64,000 bases of DNA from Afipia massiliensis. GTDB lineage: Bacteria > Pseudomonadota > Alphaproteobacteria > Rhizobiales > Xanthobacteraceae. The stretch is from assembly GCF_014203115.1 (NCBI RefSeq), contig NZ_JACHIJ010000004.1, forward strand, positions 434,001 through 498,000, in the 5' to 3' direction. The position numbers and the translations under genes were made by a program. Positions 45,539 to 55,056 of this stretch are shown one piece after another. A model generated the notes under the pieces. It saw only the letters and a list, made by a program, of their open reading frames with translations. It made no database searches and had not been told where the DNA came from. The first letter of the stretch is position 1. The number at the start of each line of letters is the position of its first letter.

Positions 45539-46438
45539 ATGGATTGGGACCTTTGCAGAACTTTCATTGCCGTTGCGGAATCCGGCAGCTATCTCGGCGC
45601 CGCGCGACGGCTACGCTCGAGCCATCCAACTGTTGGACGCGAAATCGCCGCGCTGGAAGCCCAACTCGGGACCAAACTGTTCGTTCGCTCCAATGACGGA
45701 CTGGTGCTGACGGCGCAGGGCCGCCGCTTCCGCGAACACGCCGATATGATGGAGGCCGCCGCGTTGCGAGCCGAAGCCGCAGTGTCCGCCACGGGCACGA
45801 AAGCGCGAGGGCTGGTCAAGTTCTCGATCGGTCCGACGCTGGCCGCCTATTGGCTGATGCCGCATATGGCGTCATTCATCGAGACCCATCCCGACGTTCA
45901 GATCGAGTTCGTCACCCACCCGTTTCCGGTCAGCGTGCGCAAGCGCGAGGCGGACATCGTGTTGCGCATCTATCAAAGCGGCGACGAAAATCTCGTTGGC
46001 CGCAAGATCGCGCGCCTCGGCGTCGGCTTCTACGCTTCGCGCGACTATGCCGCTCGCCGTCCGCTGCCCGCGCACCGCGACGACTGGAAGCACCACAATA
46101 TCGTCGGCTTCGCGGACCGGGCCTCGAACGCCGAACTCGGACGCTGGAGCGATCATGTCGCGCGGCAGGCCTCCGTGGTGATGCGCTGCTCATCGCAGGC
46201 CGACATGCTGGCTGCCGTCCGCGCCGGAATCGGCATTTGCGCCATGTCCTGCATCGTCGGTGATGCGCATGATGACCTGATCCGCGTCGCGCCGCAAAAG
46301 CTGGCCGGCATTTCCGACATCTGGCTGCTGGCGCATCCAGACCTGATTGACCTGCCGCCGGTCCGCGCCGTGATCAATTTCGTCACGCAACGCTCCCGCG
46401 CCGATCGCGAGATTCTCAGCGGCGCCACCAAGGCGTGA
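45539..46438 (+). CDS. LysR family transcriptional regulator
   Basis: A 299-residue LTTR. The winged helix (residues 1-60) reads WDLCRTFIAVAESGSYLGAARRL with the recognition stretch SSHPTVGREIAALEAQLG, followed by the effector domain. The gene is divergent from the nitronate monooxygenase gene with 96 bp between starts, the classical layout for an LTTR acting on its neighbour. The effector is unknown. Confidence 0.9.
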   Translation: MDWDLCRTFIAVAESGSYLGAARRLRSSHPTVGREIAALEAQLGTKLFVRSNDGLVLTAQGRRFREHADMMEAAALRAEAAVSATGTKARGLVKFSIGPTLAAYWLMPHMASFIETHPDVQIEFVTHPFPVSVRKREADIVLRIYQSGDENLVGRKIARLGVGFYASRDYAARRPLPAHRDDWKHHNIVGFADRASNAELGRWSDHVARQASVVMRCSSQADMLAAVRAGIGICAMSCIVGDAHDDLIRVAPQKLAGISDIWLLAHPDLIDLPPVRAVINFVTQRSRADREILSGATKA

Positions 46439-46606
46439 AGCGCGCCGCCCCCGCGTGACGACGAAACGTCCGCAAGTCAATTACTTATATTTGAGCCGCC
46501 GCATTGCCTGCGGGCTTCAATCCAGCGCAAAGTGTGCCTCTGCCGCCAACGTGCGGCTACAGCACGCGTTCACAAGCAAGAATGTAAATTGTCACGGGAG
46601 ATCACA

Positions 46607-47737
46607 ATGGGTTTCGAGGGACTTCAGCTTCGCTCCTTGATCAAGAAGAGCGGCGAACTCGAACTGTCGCTGGCCAAGGTCAAAATTCCCGAACCGGCTG
46701 CCGACGAAGTCATCGTCCGCGTCGAGGGCTCTCCGATCAACCCCTCCGATCTCGGCCTCCTTCTGGGTGCGGCCGACATGACGACCGCGAAATCGTCCGG
46801 CACCGGCGATAGCATCGTTGTGACCGCAGCGGTCCCGGAGCCGTTGATGCGAGCGATGGCGGGCCGCCTCGATGAATCGATGCCAGTCGGAAATGAAGGC
46901 GCCGGTGTTGTCGTCGCAGCAGGAAGCTCCAGCAGAGCCCAGTCCATGATGGGCAAGATGGTCGCCATGATCGGCGGCGCCATGTATGCGCAGTACCGCT
47001 GCATCAAGGCCGCCGACTGCCTCGTCCTTCCCGATGGAACGACAGCGGCGGAAGGCGCTTCGTGCTTCGTCAATCCGCTGACATCACTGGGCATGACCGA
47101 GACCATGCGGCGAGAGGGACACAAGGCACTCGTCCATACTGCCGCAGCGTCAAATCTCGGCCAGATGCTCAACAAGATTTGCCTCACGGACGGGATCGGC
47201 CTCGTCAACATCGTGCGCAATGCCGAGCAGGAAGCGCTTCTCCGCAAGATCGGTGCGACCTACGTCTGCAACTCCAGCAGTGCAACGTTCATGGACGACC
47301 TGACGCAGGCTTTGGTGGCGACCGGCGCAACGCTGGCATTCGACGCCATCGGCGGCGGCAAGCTGGCAGGCCAGATCCTGGCTTGCATGGAGGCGGCCGC
47401 CAACAAGACCGCCAAGGCCTACAGCCGATATGGCTCGACCGTTCACAAGCAGGTCTACATTTACGGCGGCCTCGATACCCGTCCGACAGAAATCAACCGA
47501 AGCTTCGGGATGGCCTGGGGCGTCGGCGGCTGGCTGCTGTTCCCGTTTTTGCAAAAGATAGGCCCCGCGGAGGCGCAGAAGTTGCGCGAACGCGTTGCCG
47601 CCGAACTCAAGACCACCTTCGCCAGCCATTACACGCAAGTCGTGTCGCTGCAGGAAGCGCTGCAGCTCTCGAACATCGCCGCCTACGGCAAGCGCGCAAC
47701 GGGCGAGAAGTTTCTTATCAATCCGAACAAGGCTTGA
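46607..47737 (+). CDS. MDR-family zinc-binding dehydrogenase/quinone reductase-like protein
   Basis: A 376-residue medium-chain dehydrogenase/reductase. It has a GroES-like N-terminal domain (PAADEVIVRVEGSPINPSDLG, VGNEGAGVVVAAG) and a Rossmann C-terminal half (ALVHTAAASNLGQM). Catalytic zinc ligands are not evident, so it resembles quinone oxidoreductases more than alcohol dehydrogenases. The ATG follows GGGAG. Its frame opens further upstream at 46532 without homology. A terminator hairpin follows about 60 bp after the stop. Confidence 0.83.
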   Translation: MGFEGLQLRSLIKKSGELELSLAKVKIPEPAADEVIVRVEGSPINPSDLGLLLGAADMTTAKSSGTGDSIVVTAAVPEPLMRAMAGRLDESMPVGNEGAGVVVAAGSSSRAQSMMGKMVAMIGGAMYAQYRCIKAADCLVLPDGTTAAEGASCFVNPLTSLGMTETMRREGHKALVHTAAASNLGQMLNKICLTDGIGLVNIVRNAEQEALLRKIGATYVCNSSSATFMDDLTQALVATGATLAFDAIGGGKLAGQILACMEAAANKTAKAYSRYGSTVHKQVYIYGGLDTRPTEINRSFGMAWGVGGWLLFPFLQKIGPAEAQKLRERVAAELKTTFASHYTQVVSLQEALQLSNIAAYGKRATGEKFLINPNKA

Positions 47738-47794
47738 TGGGATTGCCCACGCCGCGAAGGCGAACCTCATGGGCGTTTCGATCTTGGCAGCTCA

Positions 47795-47825
47795 ACAAAA
47801 AAGGCCCCGGGTAACCCGGGGCCTT
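47795..47825 (-). terminator. Strong Rho-independent terminator, mainly for the outer-membrane protein gene
   Basis: A perfect 11-bp stem (AAGGCCCCGGG / CCCGGGGCCTT) with a 3-base loop lies in the gap between two convergent genes. Read on the minus strand it is followed by TTTTTT, so it ends the omp transcript about 22 bp after its stop codon. On the plus strand it may also slow the MDR transcript, but the T-run there is poor. Confidence 0.9.
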
Positions 47826-47847
47826 AAGTTTGTCTGGAGAAAACTTA

Positions 47848-48582
47848 TTAGTACTTCGCGACGACCGGGCCACCCCAGTTGAAGCGATAGTTGACGCCAA
47901 CCTTCACAGTGTGGAGGTCGTCCTTGTAGCTGAGAGCCTGCGCGACGGGGCCGGCCGTCGTGAAGGCAACGTTGGTGGTGTCGAAGTTGTAGTACTGGTA
48001 CTCGACCTTCGCCGACCAAGCTGGGGCGAACATGTATTCCAGACCGCCACCGACGGTGTAGCCGGTCGATTCGCGGCTGGCGACGGCCGGCAGGAAGCCA
48101 GCGGTTGCAGCAAGGCCGTTGTCGTCACGGAACGCGACACCGCCCTTAGCGTAAATCAGGCCCGGACCCCAGGTGTAGCCAAGGCGGCCGGTGATCGAAG
48201 CGAGCCAATCCGAACGATCACGGAACGAATCGATGCCGTTGCTGAAGGTGCGGTCGCTGCCCGAGAGGCCGGAGATCTGGCCTTCGATACCAACCAGCCA
48301 GTTCGGAGCGAACTGGTAATCAGCGCCGAGCTGGCCGCCGCCGAGGAACGCTGCTTCGCGGTTGCTGCCGGTCAAACCGGGGAGCGTGGTTGCGTACCCG
48401 TTGTCACCGCCGAACGCGGCGCCGATGTGCGCACCGACGTAGATGCCGGTCCAGTTGAAAATCGGCGCTGGAGCGTAAACCGGCGCCTTGGTGTAGGTGC
48501 GGGCCGGCAGATCAGCAGCGACCGACGCTGTGGAAGCCAGAACGGCGGCCGAGAAAGCCAGCAGTGCGGAACGATAACCCAT
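47848..48582 (-). CDS. Outer-membrane beta-barrel porin-like protein (Omp25/Omp31 type)
   Basis: A 244-residue protein with a signal peptide (SALLAFSAAVLASTASVAA) and an eight-stranded barrel pattern. It starts FNWTGIYVGAHIGAAFGG, a hallmark of the Omp25/31 family, and ends with an aromatic C-terminal strand (VGVNYRFNWG...VVAKY). Such proteins are abundant surface proteins in Bradyrhizobium and Brucella. GGGGAGATATAGAG precedes the ATG, and a strong terminator follows, both consistent with high expression. Confidence 0.92.
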   Translation of the reverse strand: MGYRSALLAFSAAVLASTASVAADLPARTYTKAPVYAPAPIFNWTGIYVGAHIGAAFGGDNGYATTLPGLTGSNREAAFLGGGQLGADYQFAPNWLVGIEGQISGLSGSDRTFSNGIDSFRDRSDWLASITGRLGYTWGPGLIYAKGGVAFRDDNGLAATAGFLPAVASRESTGYTVGGGLEYMFAPAWSAKVEYQYYNFDTTNVAFTTAGPVAQALSYKDDLHTVKVGVNYRFNWGGPVVAKY

Positions 48583-49302
48583 CTCTATATCTCCCCATGT
48601 TGAGTTGGGCGGACCCTATCGGCCCCCCAGTTAACGAGAAATGGACGACGGGCCGTATGGGTTCCTTCTATTGGCCCCACACGATGCATTCTCTTCCGGC
48701 GTGACAAAAAAGAGACTCTGGCGGCTGATTCTGAAAGGAACCGTTAAGCATAACGTGGGGCGCACCGCGTCCGTGATAGCCAGCGCCAGGATTTTCCGCA
48801 GCCGCGGACCTTCGAGCAAGCCTTGCGGAAGCATACGAGCGACATCAATCCCGGGGTTCAACGCCGACCTGCGCGCCTCGTGAGACGACGCTGCAAAGCC
48901 TGCCGCGATGCGCCGTCGCGCACGAACTTCGAACCGAGCAGATCACTCATCTCAACCCCAGAGCCGTCCAACAATCCCCATACACATCTATGACAGAGGA
49001 TCCGAACTCTGAGTCAGCCTTCAGAAGGCCGGGTTGAAACGTCGCCTTGAATTGCTGGCGCCGTTTGCGCTGATAGTGTGGACAACACAGGAACAGCTTG
49101 TTCGGCATCAGCGCGAACGGCACAAGATTGTCCCAAATTCATAATTCTTCTCACTCACACAAGCCGCCAAGCAATCGAAAGATCGAACAGTTTAGCGCAT
49201 CTTTGCGCCAATACGGATTTGTGCAAGGGTAAGGACATTCAGATCCTTCCATGGGACTAGGGCGTTCGCGGCGCGCTCAATGCTGATCGGGGCATACAAG
49301 CG
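48583..49302. other. 720-bp gene-free region between omp and the glycan cassette
   Basis: The left part must hold the omp promoter and leader. No frame longer than about 80 codons has a recognisable product or ribosome site. Base composition becomes less GC-rich toward 49000, anticipating the foreign-looking cassette. No direct repeats, tRNA or transposase remnant could be seen by eye. Confidence 0.5.
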
Positions 49303-51837
49303 ATGGACTACATCTACTACTGGCAGAAGGGCGAACGCGTTCAGAACTTCGGAGACTATCTCGCAGAATTCTTCATGGAGGAGCTCTTTTACCCGATCGG
49401 CAACGCGAAGAACTGCGTCTTTATCGGGGGAAGCGTCATAGACGATCTATTCGTCCCTGAACCCCAACACGACAACCGCGAAACCAAGATTGTTTTCTGG
49501 GGATCTGGGGTGCGGACCAAGGGAGGACCGTCCGAGCATCGCCGGAAGGGAGCTCAGTTCCTTGCCGTGCGAGGCACTGCTACGGCCTCGGCCCTTCGAC
49601 TTGGTGCAGCGGTACCCCTCGGCGATCCAGCATTCCTGCTTCCCGCATTGTATACGCCAAGGCCCGCCGATAACTTTGCCAACAAGACTGTATGCATCCC
49701 GCACTTTCATGATCAACGTTCCGATGAAGAGCTGAGGAAGCTCAGTGGATGCGATGAAGTCCTGAGGCCAAATCTTTCATCCCATACAAGTGAGCTGCGT
49801 CGATTCATCGATGCGGTCGGGTCGGCGAAGTTTGTCCTATCGGCAGCGATGCATGGCGCCGTTACGGCAGCTGCATACAATCGCCCCTTCGGGTTCTGGG
49901 ACAACGGGGAAATCGACGTCCTACTGAAATGGGAAGAGATCGCAGAGCAACTCAGTATCCCGCTTATCTTCTCAGCGTCATTGCCGGAGGCCATGGCCAA
50001 TTATGAGAAGTCGATCCGGCCCGCTGTGAGAATTCCTTCGCTGATTGCTTCGCTAAGCAAGGCGCCTTTTCCGATCCGTCCCGCCGCGCTCCTTAACGTT
50101 GTAAAATTCGAGTTGGCAAATGCACCAGCAGAGAAGGCACTATCAAGGCTGGAATCAATCATCTCGCTGTTCGAGCACCAGGGCGAACTACAGGAAGATG
50201 CTGTCACCGATATCGGGCTTGGCTATGCGGACACGCATCGTCGCCTTGCCGCTGCGCAAGAGACTGTAGCAGACCTCCAGAGAGAGTTGTCCGAGCAAAC
50301 ACTTAGATTGAAAGAACTAGAACACGCGAACGGGGAGGAAACCTTCGCGTTAAAGCGAGAGCTGGCATTTCAGGTAGAGCGCGGGAAAAGCCTGGAACGA
50401 AGAGAAGAACTGCGTCTAACATCCGTGAGGCGGACTTTCGAAGAAAGCACTTCTTGGAAACTGACCAAACCTCTGCGAGCTGCCGCGCGGCGAATACCCG
50501 ATTCAGCTCGCAATGGTCGCTACTTCAAACTCGCGAAATATCTTGTCACTTTTCAGCTTGATCCAATAAAGCGAAAGCTTGCTACCTCGACGAGGCCAGC
50601 AAGAATGCGGCTGAAGCAGCTCCTCACTAACCCGGCTGTTGTCCGCGAGAACGCGATCGAGAGCCCCCCATCGAGCCTTCCTATCAAGCACGAACACACA
50701 CTCAAAGACAAAGCAGGGAAGAGGCATGTCCTGATCATAGATAGCGTCTACCCGCGACCAAATGAGGATTCAGGATCAGTGGATGCGATGAATCTCGTCC
50801 TGTCCCTGAAAGCGCTCGGCTATGATGTTTCATTCTTGCCAACAGCCGAGTTTTCCTCAGATAGTCCGAACAAAAGCGCGCTGGAGGCAATTGGCGTTTC
50901 GTGTCCAAGCTCCCGGAATTACGCCTCACCAGAAGATGTCATCAAATCCTTGGGGCGCTCAGTCGACGTTTGCATCCTGTCTCGGGTCCACGCGGGTGGC
51001 GCGTTCATGGAAAGTGTCAGGCGTCACTGCATCGACGCGAAGGTAATTTTCAACACGGTGGATCTGCATTTTCTTCGCGAGCAGAGAGATGCGAATCTCA
51101 AGAGCGACAGAAAATTGCTCAATCTCGCTCTCAGAACCAAAGAACGTGAGTTGGCGCTCATACGCCTTGCCGACACAACTGTCGTGGTGTCTGAGGCCGA
51201 GGACGATCTCTTAAAGAAGCTAGTTCCCGGCTCGCCCGTTTACACCCTGCCGCTGGCACGCGCGGTGGTCAGAAGCAACGTAGGGTTCTCCGCGCGGCGC
51301 GGCGTGGGATTTATCGGCGGATACGCACACACCCCAAATGTCGATGCCGTACACCATTTCCTGGACAGTATTTGGCCGATTGTCCGCAAGCAGCTGCCTG
51401 ACGTCGAATTTTATGCAATGGGCGCGGATATGCCGGCCGATATCATAAATCGTCGCGAGCCGGGATTTGTCGCCCTCGGACATGTCCCGGATTTGGCAGA
51501 CGCCTTGAGCAAGATTCGAGTAATGGTTGCACCGCTTCGTACTGGAGCGGGCGCAAAAGGAAAGGTTGCCACCTCGCTAGCGCATGGCGTGCCTTGTGTG
51601 CTGTCTCCAATTGCTGCGGAGGGGATGGGTCTTTCCAATGGAAAGAATGTCGCTGTCGGAGAGACTGACGAATCATTCGCAGCACACGTCGTTGAAATGT
51701 ACCTGAAGGCAGATAGGTGGGCTGCCATGTCTGAGGCGGGACTGGCGCTTATGGAAAAGGAATTTTCTCTCGATGCGAATAGAGAGCGGATCTCGAAACT
51801 ACTTTCATCCGCAGGCGCCCCGGCTCCGATTCACTGA
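49303..51837 (+). CDS. Polysaccharide pyruvyltransferase-like and glycosyltransferase (GT4) fusion protein
   Basis: An 844-residue three-part protein. Residues about 1-260 resemble the polysaccharide pyruvyltransferase family (YYWQKGERVQNFGDYLAEFF, CVFIGGSVIDDL, FLAVRGTATASALRLG and PLGDPAFLLP). About 311-375 is a predicted coiled coil rich in Glu, Leu and Arg, followed by SWKLTKPLRAAARRI, a segment often found near glycosyltransferase modules. About 474-840 is a GT-B glycosyltransferase of the GT4 type (VLIIDSVYPRPNEDSGSV, GVGFIGGYAHTPNVDA, PLRTGAGAKGKVATSLAHG, PCVLSPIAAEGM). It would build or decorate a surface polysaccharide. Codon use is visibly more AT-rich than in neighbours. The next gene starts 9 bp later. 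Confidence 0.82.
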   Translation: MDYIYYWQKGERVQNFGDYLAEFFMEELFYPIGNAKNCVFIGGSVIDDLFVPEPQHDNRETKIVFWGSGVRTKGGPSEHRRKGAQFLAVRGTATASALRLGAAVPLGDPAFLLPALYTPRPADNFANKTVCIPHFHDQRSDEELRKLSGCDEVLRPNLSSHTSELRRFIDAVGSAKFVLSAAMHGAVTAAAYNRPFGFWDNGEIDVLLKWEEIAEQLSIPLIFSASLPEAMANYEKSIRPAVRIPSLIASLSKAPFPIRPAALLNVVKFELANAPAEKALSRLESIISLFEHQGELQEDAVTDIGLGYADTHRRLAAAQETVADLQRELSEQTLRLKELEHANGEETFALKRELAFQVERGKSLERREELRLTSVRRTFEESTSWKLTKPLRAAARRIPDSARNGRYFKLAKYLVTFQLDPIKRKLATSTRPARMRLKQLLTNPAVVRENAIESPPSSLPIKHEHTLKDKAGKRHVLIIDSVYPRPNEDSGSVDAMNLVLSLKALGYDVSFLPTAEFSSDSPNKSALEAIGVSCPSSRNYASPEDVIKSLGRSVDVCILSRVHAGGAFMESVRRHCIDAKVIFNTVDLHFLREQRDANLKSDRKLLNLALRTKERELALIRLADTTVVVSEAEDDLLKKLVPGSPVYTLPLARAVVRSNVGFSARRGVGFIGGYAHTPNVDAVHHFLDSIWPIVRKQLPDVEFYAMGADMPADIINRREPGFVALGHVPDLADALSKIRVMVAPLRTGAGAKGKVATSLAHGVPCVLSPIAAEGMGLSNGKNVAVGETDESFAAHVVEMYLKADRWAAMSEAGLALMEKEFSLDANRERISKLLSSAGAPAPIH

Positions 51838-51846
51838 TTTGCTACG

Positions 51847-53700
51847 ATGCCTATAACGAAAAGGAGCGGCGACTTGATATTCTTTACGATCTGTTCGAAA
51901 AACTTCCTGGGCTATGCGCTTGCCCTGTACAGGTCACTCGTCGCTCATCAAGCATCTGTGCATTTTCACGTCGCGGTTTGTGACGACCTTTCAAATTTTG
52001 ATCGGCTACAATTTCCTTTCGAAATTCTAAACATCGACCAATTGGGCATTCCCAATTTTGACGAGATGCGCCGTCGCTACAACATCACAGAGCTGAACAC
52101 CGCGATCAAACCCTTCGTTTTTTCGTATCTGTTCGATTCCCAGCCTAACCAGCCCGTCGTTTACCTGGATCCGGATATTTTCATTGTCTCCCCGTTGGAC
52201 GAGCTGAATCAGCTCATCGAAGCCGGCGCGGATTGCGTCCTTACTCCTCACATATCTGAACCCGCCGAATATGCGGAAATGAGCGATGACAAGTTTCTCC
52301 AGTATGGGATCTACAATCTTGGTTTCTGCATGCTGCGAGGAACCGATGAAGTACGAAGGGTCGCTTCTTGGTGGGGGCGAAGACTAGAAACTCATTGCGT
52401 TATTGATCTGCCTAATGGGCTTTTCGTCGATCAAAAGTGGGCTGATCTGTTGCCTGCCTTCATAAGCAATACAAAGATTCTGCGGCACCTAGGCTATAAC
52501 GTCGCTTACTGGAATTTGTCGCAAAGACGCGTTCGCCGGGAAGAAGATGTCTGGACTGTAAACGGAGAGCCACTTCGTTTTTTCCACTTCAGCGGCAACA
52601 AGATTGAAGACACATCAATCTTATCGCGCCACAGCTCACAGTTTAGTATTGGCAACTCGGGCGACGTGTCACTCCTGCTCGACCGATACAGAGACGAAGT
52701 GTTCTTTAACGGACATTCGCACTACACGACCGTTCCTTACGGATTTAGCTGGAGCGGATCGTCTGGTCACAACGCGCACACGGATGAAAGCATTGCTCGA
52801 GAACGGCAATCCCGAAAGGGAGACATTCCGCACCTGCCGCTTCTGAGATCACGCTCTCTCGAAGAGTATGATGTTGCCCGCTCGTTTCTTCAAAATGTTA
52901 TCCGTGACCGCGAACAGGTTGAACAAGAAGCGATCCCGTTTGGTGAGGATGCCTTCAGGCTCACAGGATACTGCGCCTGTTGCGCTAAAACACATAGCTT
53001 TCAGGTCAGTAGCATGTATTCGTCCAGAACCCTGGCGGATGGACGCGTCGTTCCAAATTGGCGTGAGCACTTGAATTGTCTTGCGTGCGGGCTGGCCAAT
53101 CGCGTCCGAGCCTCGTTACAGATTTTCCGCCAAGAGTTTTCTCCGGCTGAAACCGATTCGATTTACATTACCGAAGCAACCACGTCGACGTACAGCTGGG
53201 TGAAGGAGAGATTTGCCAATACGACCGGAAGCGAATTCTTCCCGGATGCTCGACTGTCTGGCGAGATCAGAAACGGTGTTCTTCACCAGGATATTCAGTC
53301 AATGTCCTTTAAGGATCATTCGTTTGACCATGTCCTCAGTTTTGATGTGCTGGAGCACGTGCCATATCATAATAAAGCCTTCGAGGAATTCTTCCGATGT
53401 CTGAAGCCAGGCGGCAGATTGCTTTTTACGGCTCCTTTCAGTGCTGCCTTGAACGACCATCACGTACAAGCAGAGCTGAGTTCATCCGGAGAACTGATTA
53501 TCCATGGCGAGCCGGAATATCACGGCAATCCGGTGGATATGGAAAAGGGCTCACTCAGTTTCAGGCGTTACGGGTGGCGGGTTCTTGATGAACTTCAGAA
53601 GGTCGGCTTTGAGGATTGTGAGGTTCTTACCTACTGGTCGAAAGAACTGCTTTATTTTGGAAACCCTCAGCATGTCATTTGCGCGACGAAGAGGCGATAG
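51847..53700 (+). CDS. GT8-like glycosyltransferase fused to a SAM-dependent methyltransferase
   Basis: The 617-residue protein joins two enzymes. Residues 1-330 form a GT-A-type domain: it opens FFTICSKNFLGYALALYRSL and carries the DxD metal site in VVYLDPDIFIVSPLDEL near residue 105. Between about 375 and 412 lie CACC and CLAC, a four-Cys cluster that could bind zinc. Residues 430-615 are a class I methyltransferase of the Methyltransf_11 type (FDHVLSFDVLEHVPY and CLKPGGRLLFTAPF). It probably adds a sugar and a methyl group to the same glycan. It is tightly linked to the upstream fusion gene (9 bp) and shares its lower GC content. Confidence 0.82.
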   Translation: MPITKRSGDLIFFTICSKNFLGYALALYRSLVAHQASVHFHVAVCDDLSNFDRLQFPFEILNIDQLGIPNFDEMRRRYNITELNTAIKPFVFSYLFDSQPNQPVVYLDPDIFIVSPLDELNQLIEAGADCVLTPHISEPAEYAEMSDDKFLQYGIYNLGFCMLRGTDEVRRVASWWGRRLETHCVIDLPNGLFVDQKWADLLPAFISNTKILRHLGYNVAYWNLSQRRVRREEDVWTVNGEPLRFFHFSGNKIEDTSILSRHSSQFSIGNSGDVSLLLDRYRDEVFFNGHSHYTTVPYGFSWSGSSGHNAHTDESIARERQSRKGDIPHLPLLRSRSLEEYDVARSFLQNVIRDREQVEQEAIPFGEDAFRLTGYCACCAKTHSFQVSSMYSSRTLADGRVVPNWREHLNCLACGLANRVRASLQIFRQEFSPAETDSIYITEATTSTYSWVKERFANTTGSEFFPDARLSGEIRNGVLHQDIQSMSFKDHSFDHVLSFDVLEHVPYHNKAFEEFFRCLKPGGRLLFTAPFSAALNDHHVQAELSSSGELIIHGEPEYHGNPVDMEKGSLSFRRYGWRVLDELQKVGFEDCEVLTYWSKELLYFGNPQHVICATKRR

Positions 53701-54105
53701 CCTAGACAAGAGCGACTTCGACTGATCTTGATCAATCGTGCGGGAAGCGCCAGGCAAAACCGTTTACGCGAACGGCCAACTGCGCATTAGCACCGCCAAG
53801 TCGGAAACCTGAGATTTGTGTACGGCTCCAGCGTGACACCTAGCGTCATCGCCTAGCGCGGCCGATTCAGGGGCTTACTTTACGCTGCCCAAGTGTAGGC
53901 ATAAGCGCGTTGCCATTTGACGGCTTGGCCGCAACTTCTCTGTCGTTGCAACAATCCGGGTGAAATGGACTTGTGGCACTTGAACATGGACATCGAGCAT
54001 CATTCCGTTAGCATGGAGGTTTCGACGACTGACCTTTAGATTACGTCAGATCAACGCCATGCACTTGCGATTACCTGTAGCGTTTACGCGGTTCCGAACC
54101 TGAAA
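53701..54105. other. 405-bp gene-free region after the glycan cassette
   Basis: The stretch lies between the convergent methyltransferase and MaoC genes. I found no convincing coding sequence, terminator, tRNA or repeat. It may be the right junction of the AT-richer cassette. Confidence 0.45.
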
Positions 54106-54561
54106 CTAGCTCGGTAGACGCCGCGGAATTATAGTAATCGGAGTGAACGTATATACTGGCTCCGTATTTTGATTGTACATCGTCCACTTCACAACGACGC
54201 TGCCGTGCGGTTTGGTGCTCGAGGGAGTGAGACTCACGATTTCTCCATCCAGATGCAGAACATCGCCGGGGCGCACCGGGGCCGTCCAACGTAACCCATC
54301 GACGCCCATTCCAATCAATGGATGCGGACCAAACGGGCGACTTTGAACGGCGAGCTTCATTGCGATTGCGGCTGTGTGCCATCCCGATGCCGCAAGACCT
54401 TTGAATAGCGTCTTGGCTGCAGCGTCTTCGTCTAAATGCATCGGCTGAGGGTCAAATTCCGCGGCGAAGCGCTTGATGTCTGACGCGGTGATCTGCAAGT
54501 CGCCGGTCTTGAACCGCATCCCAACTTGAAGATCGTCAAACCACTCGACCTGTGTCATCAC
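54106..54561 (-). CDS. MaoC-like hot-dog dehydratase
   Basis: A 151-residue single hot-dog protein. It contains FAAEFDPQPMHLDEDAA, the hydratase 2 motif with Asp and His at the usual catalytic places, and the central helix LFKGLAASGWHTAAIAM. Members hydrate enoyl-CoA or similar thioesters. It lies last in a long minus-strand run of redox genes, 30 bp after an AhpD-like gene. The substrate is not known. Confidence 0.87.
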   Translation of the reverse strand: MMTQVEWFDDLQVGMRFKTGDLQITASDIKRFAAEFDPQPMHLDEDAAAKTLFKGLAASGWHTAAIAMKLAVQSRPFGPHPLIGMGVDGLRWTAPVRPGDVLHLDGEIVSLTPSSTKPHGSVVVKWTMYNQNTEPVYTFTPITIIPRRLPS

Positions 54562-54591
54562 ACCTCTCCTCCGTTACCTTTTCAGCCGTAC

Positions 54592-55056
54592 TCAGCTCGG
54601 AGTCTTCCCAAGCGCAGCCTGCGGCGTATTCCGAAAACTAATTGCCATGCGATTGTAAGCGTTCATCAAGCTAATCGCGATCGTGAGATCCACGAGTTCT
54701 CGCTCATCGAAGACGGCGCGGGCGACCTGATACTCTTTATCCGGCACGCCGGTATCTGCGACGCGCGTCACCGTTTCGGCCCATGCAAGGGCGGCGCGTT
54801 CGCGCGCGTCGAAGAGATCGCCGGCTTCCCTCCACGCTCGCACCAGCGCGAGCTTCTCGATTTTCTCTCCCTTCTTGAGCAGGTCGCGCGTGTGCATATC
54901 GAGGCAGTAGGCGCAGTTATTGATTTGGGAAATTCGTAGGTACACCAGGTCGACCAGCGCAGGGGGAAGGCCGCTCTGCATGACGTAGCTGTAGACGCCG
55001 CCCAGCACCTTCACGCCTGCCGGAGCAATCTGATTATAGTCGAGTCGCTTACTCAT
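54592..55056 (-). CDS. AhpD-like carboxymuconolactone decarboxylase family protein
   Basis: The 154-residue protein carries the alkylhydroperoxidase motif: QINNCAYCLDMHTRD, with Cys48, Cys51 and His55. This CxxC plus His arrangement acts as a peroxidase and disulphide relay in AhpD. Its ATG overlaps the stop of the upstream cupin gene by 4 bp, so the two are coupled. Peroxide or carbonyl-stress detoxification fits the context. Confidence 0.87.
   Translation of the reverse strand: MSKRLDYNQIAPAGVKVLGGVYSYVMQSGLPPALVDLVYLRISQINNCAYCLDMHTRDLLKKGEKIEKLALVRAWREAGDLFDARERAALAWAETVTRVADTGVPDKEYQVARAVFDERELVDLTIAISLMNAYNRMAISFRNTPQAALGKTPS

Noticed and set aside
48631-48861. 76-codon minus-strand open frame upstream of the omp gene
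   Set aside because: No ribosome site, no recognisable domain, and it lies in a gene-poor region; not supported as a gene.
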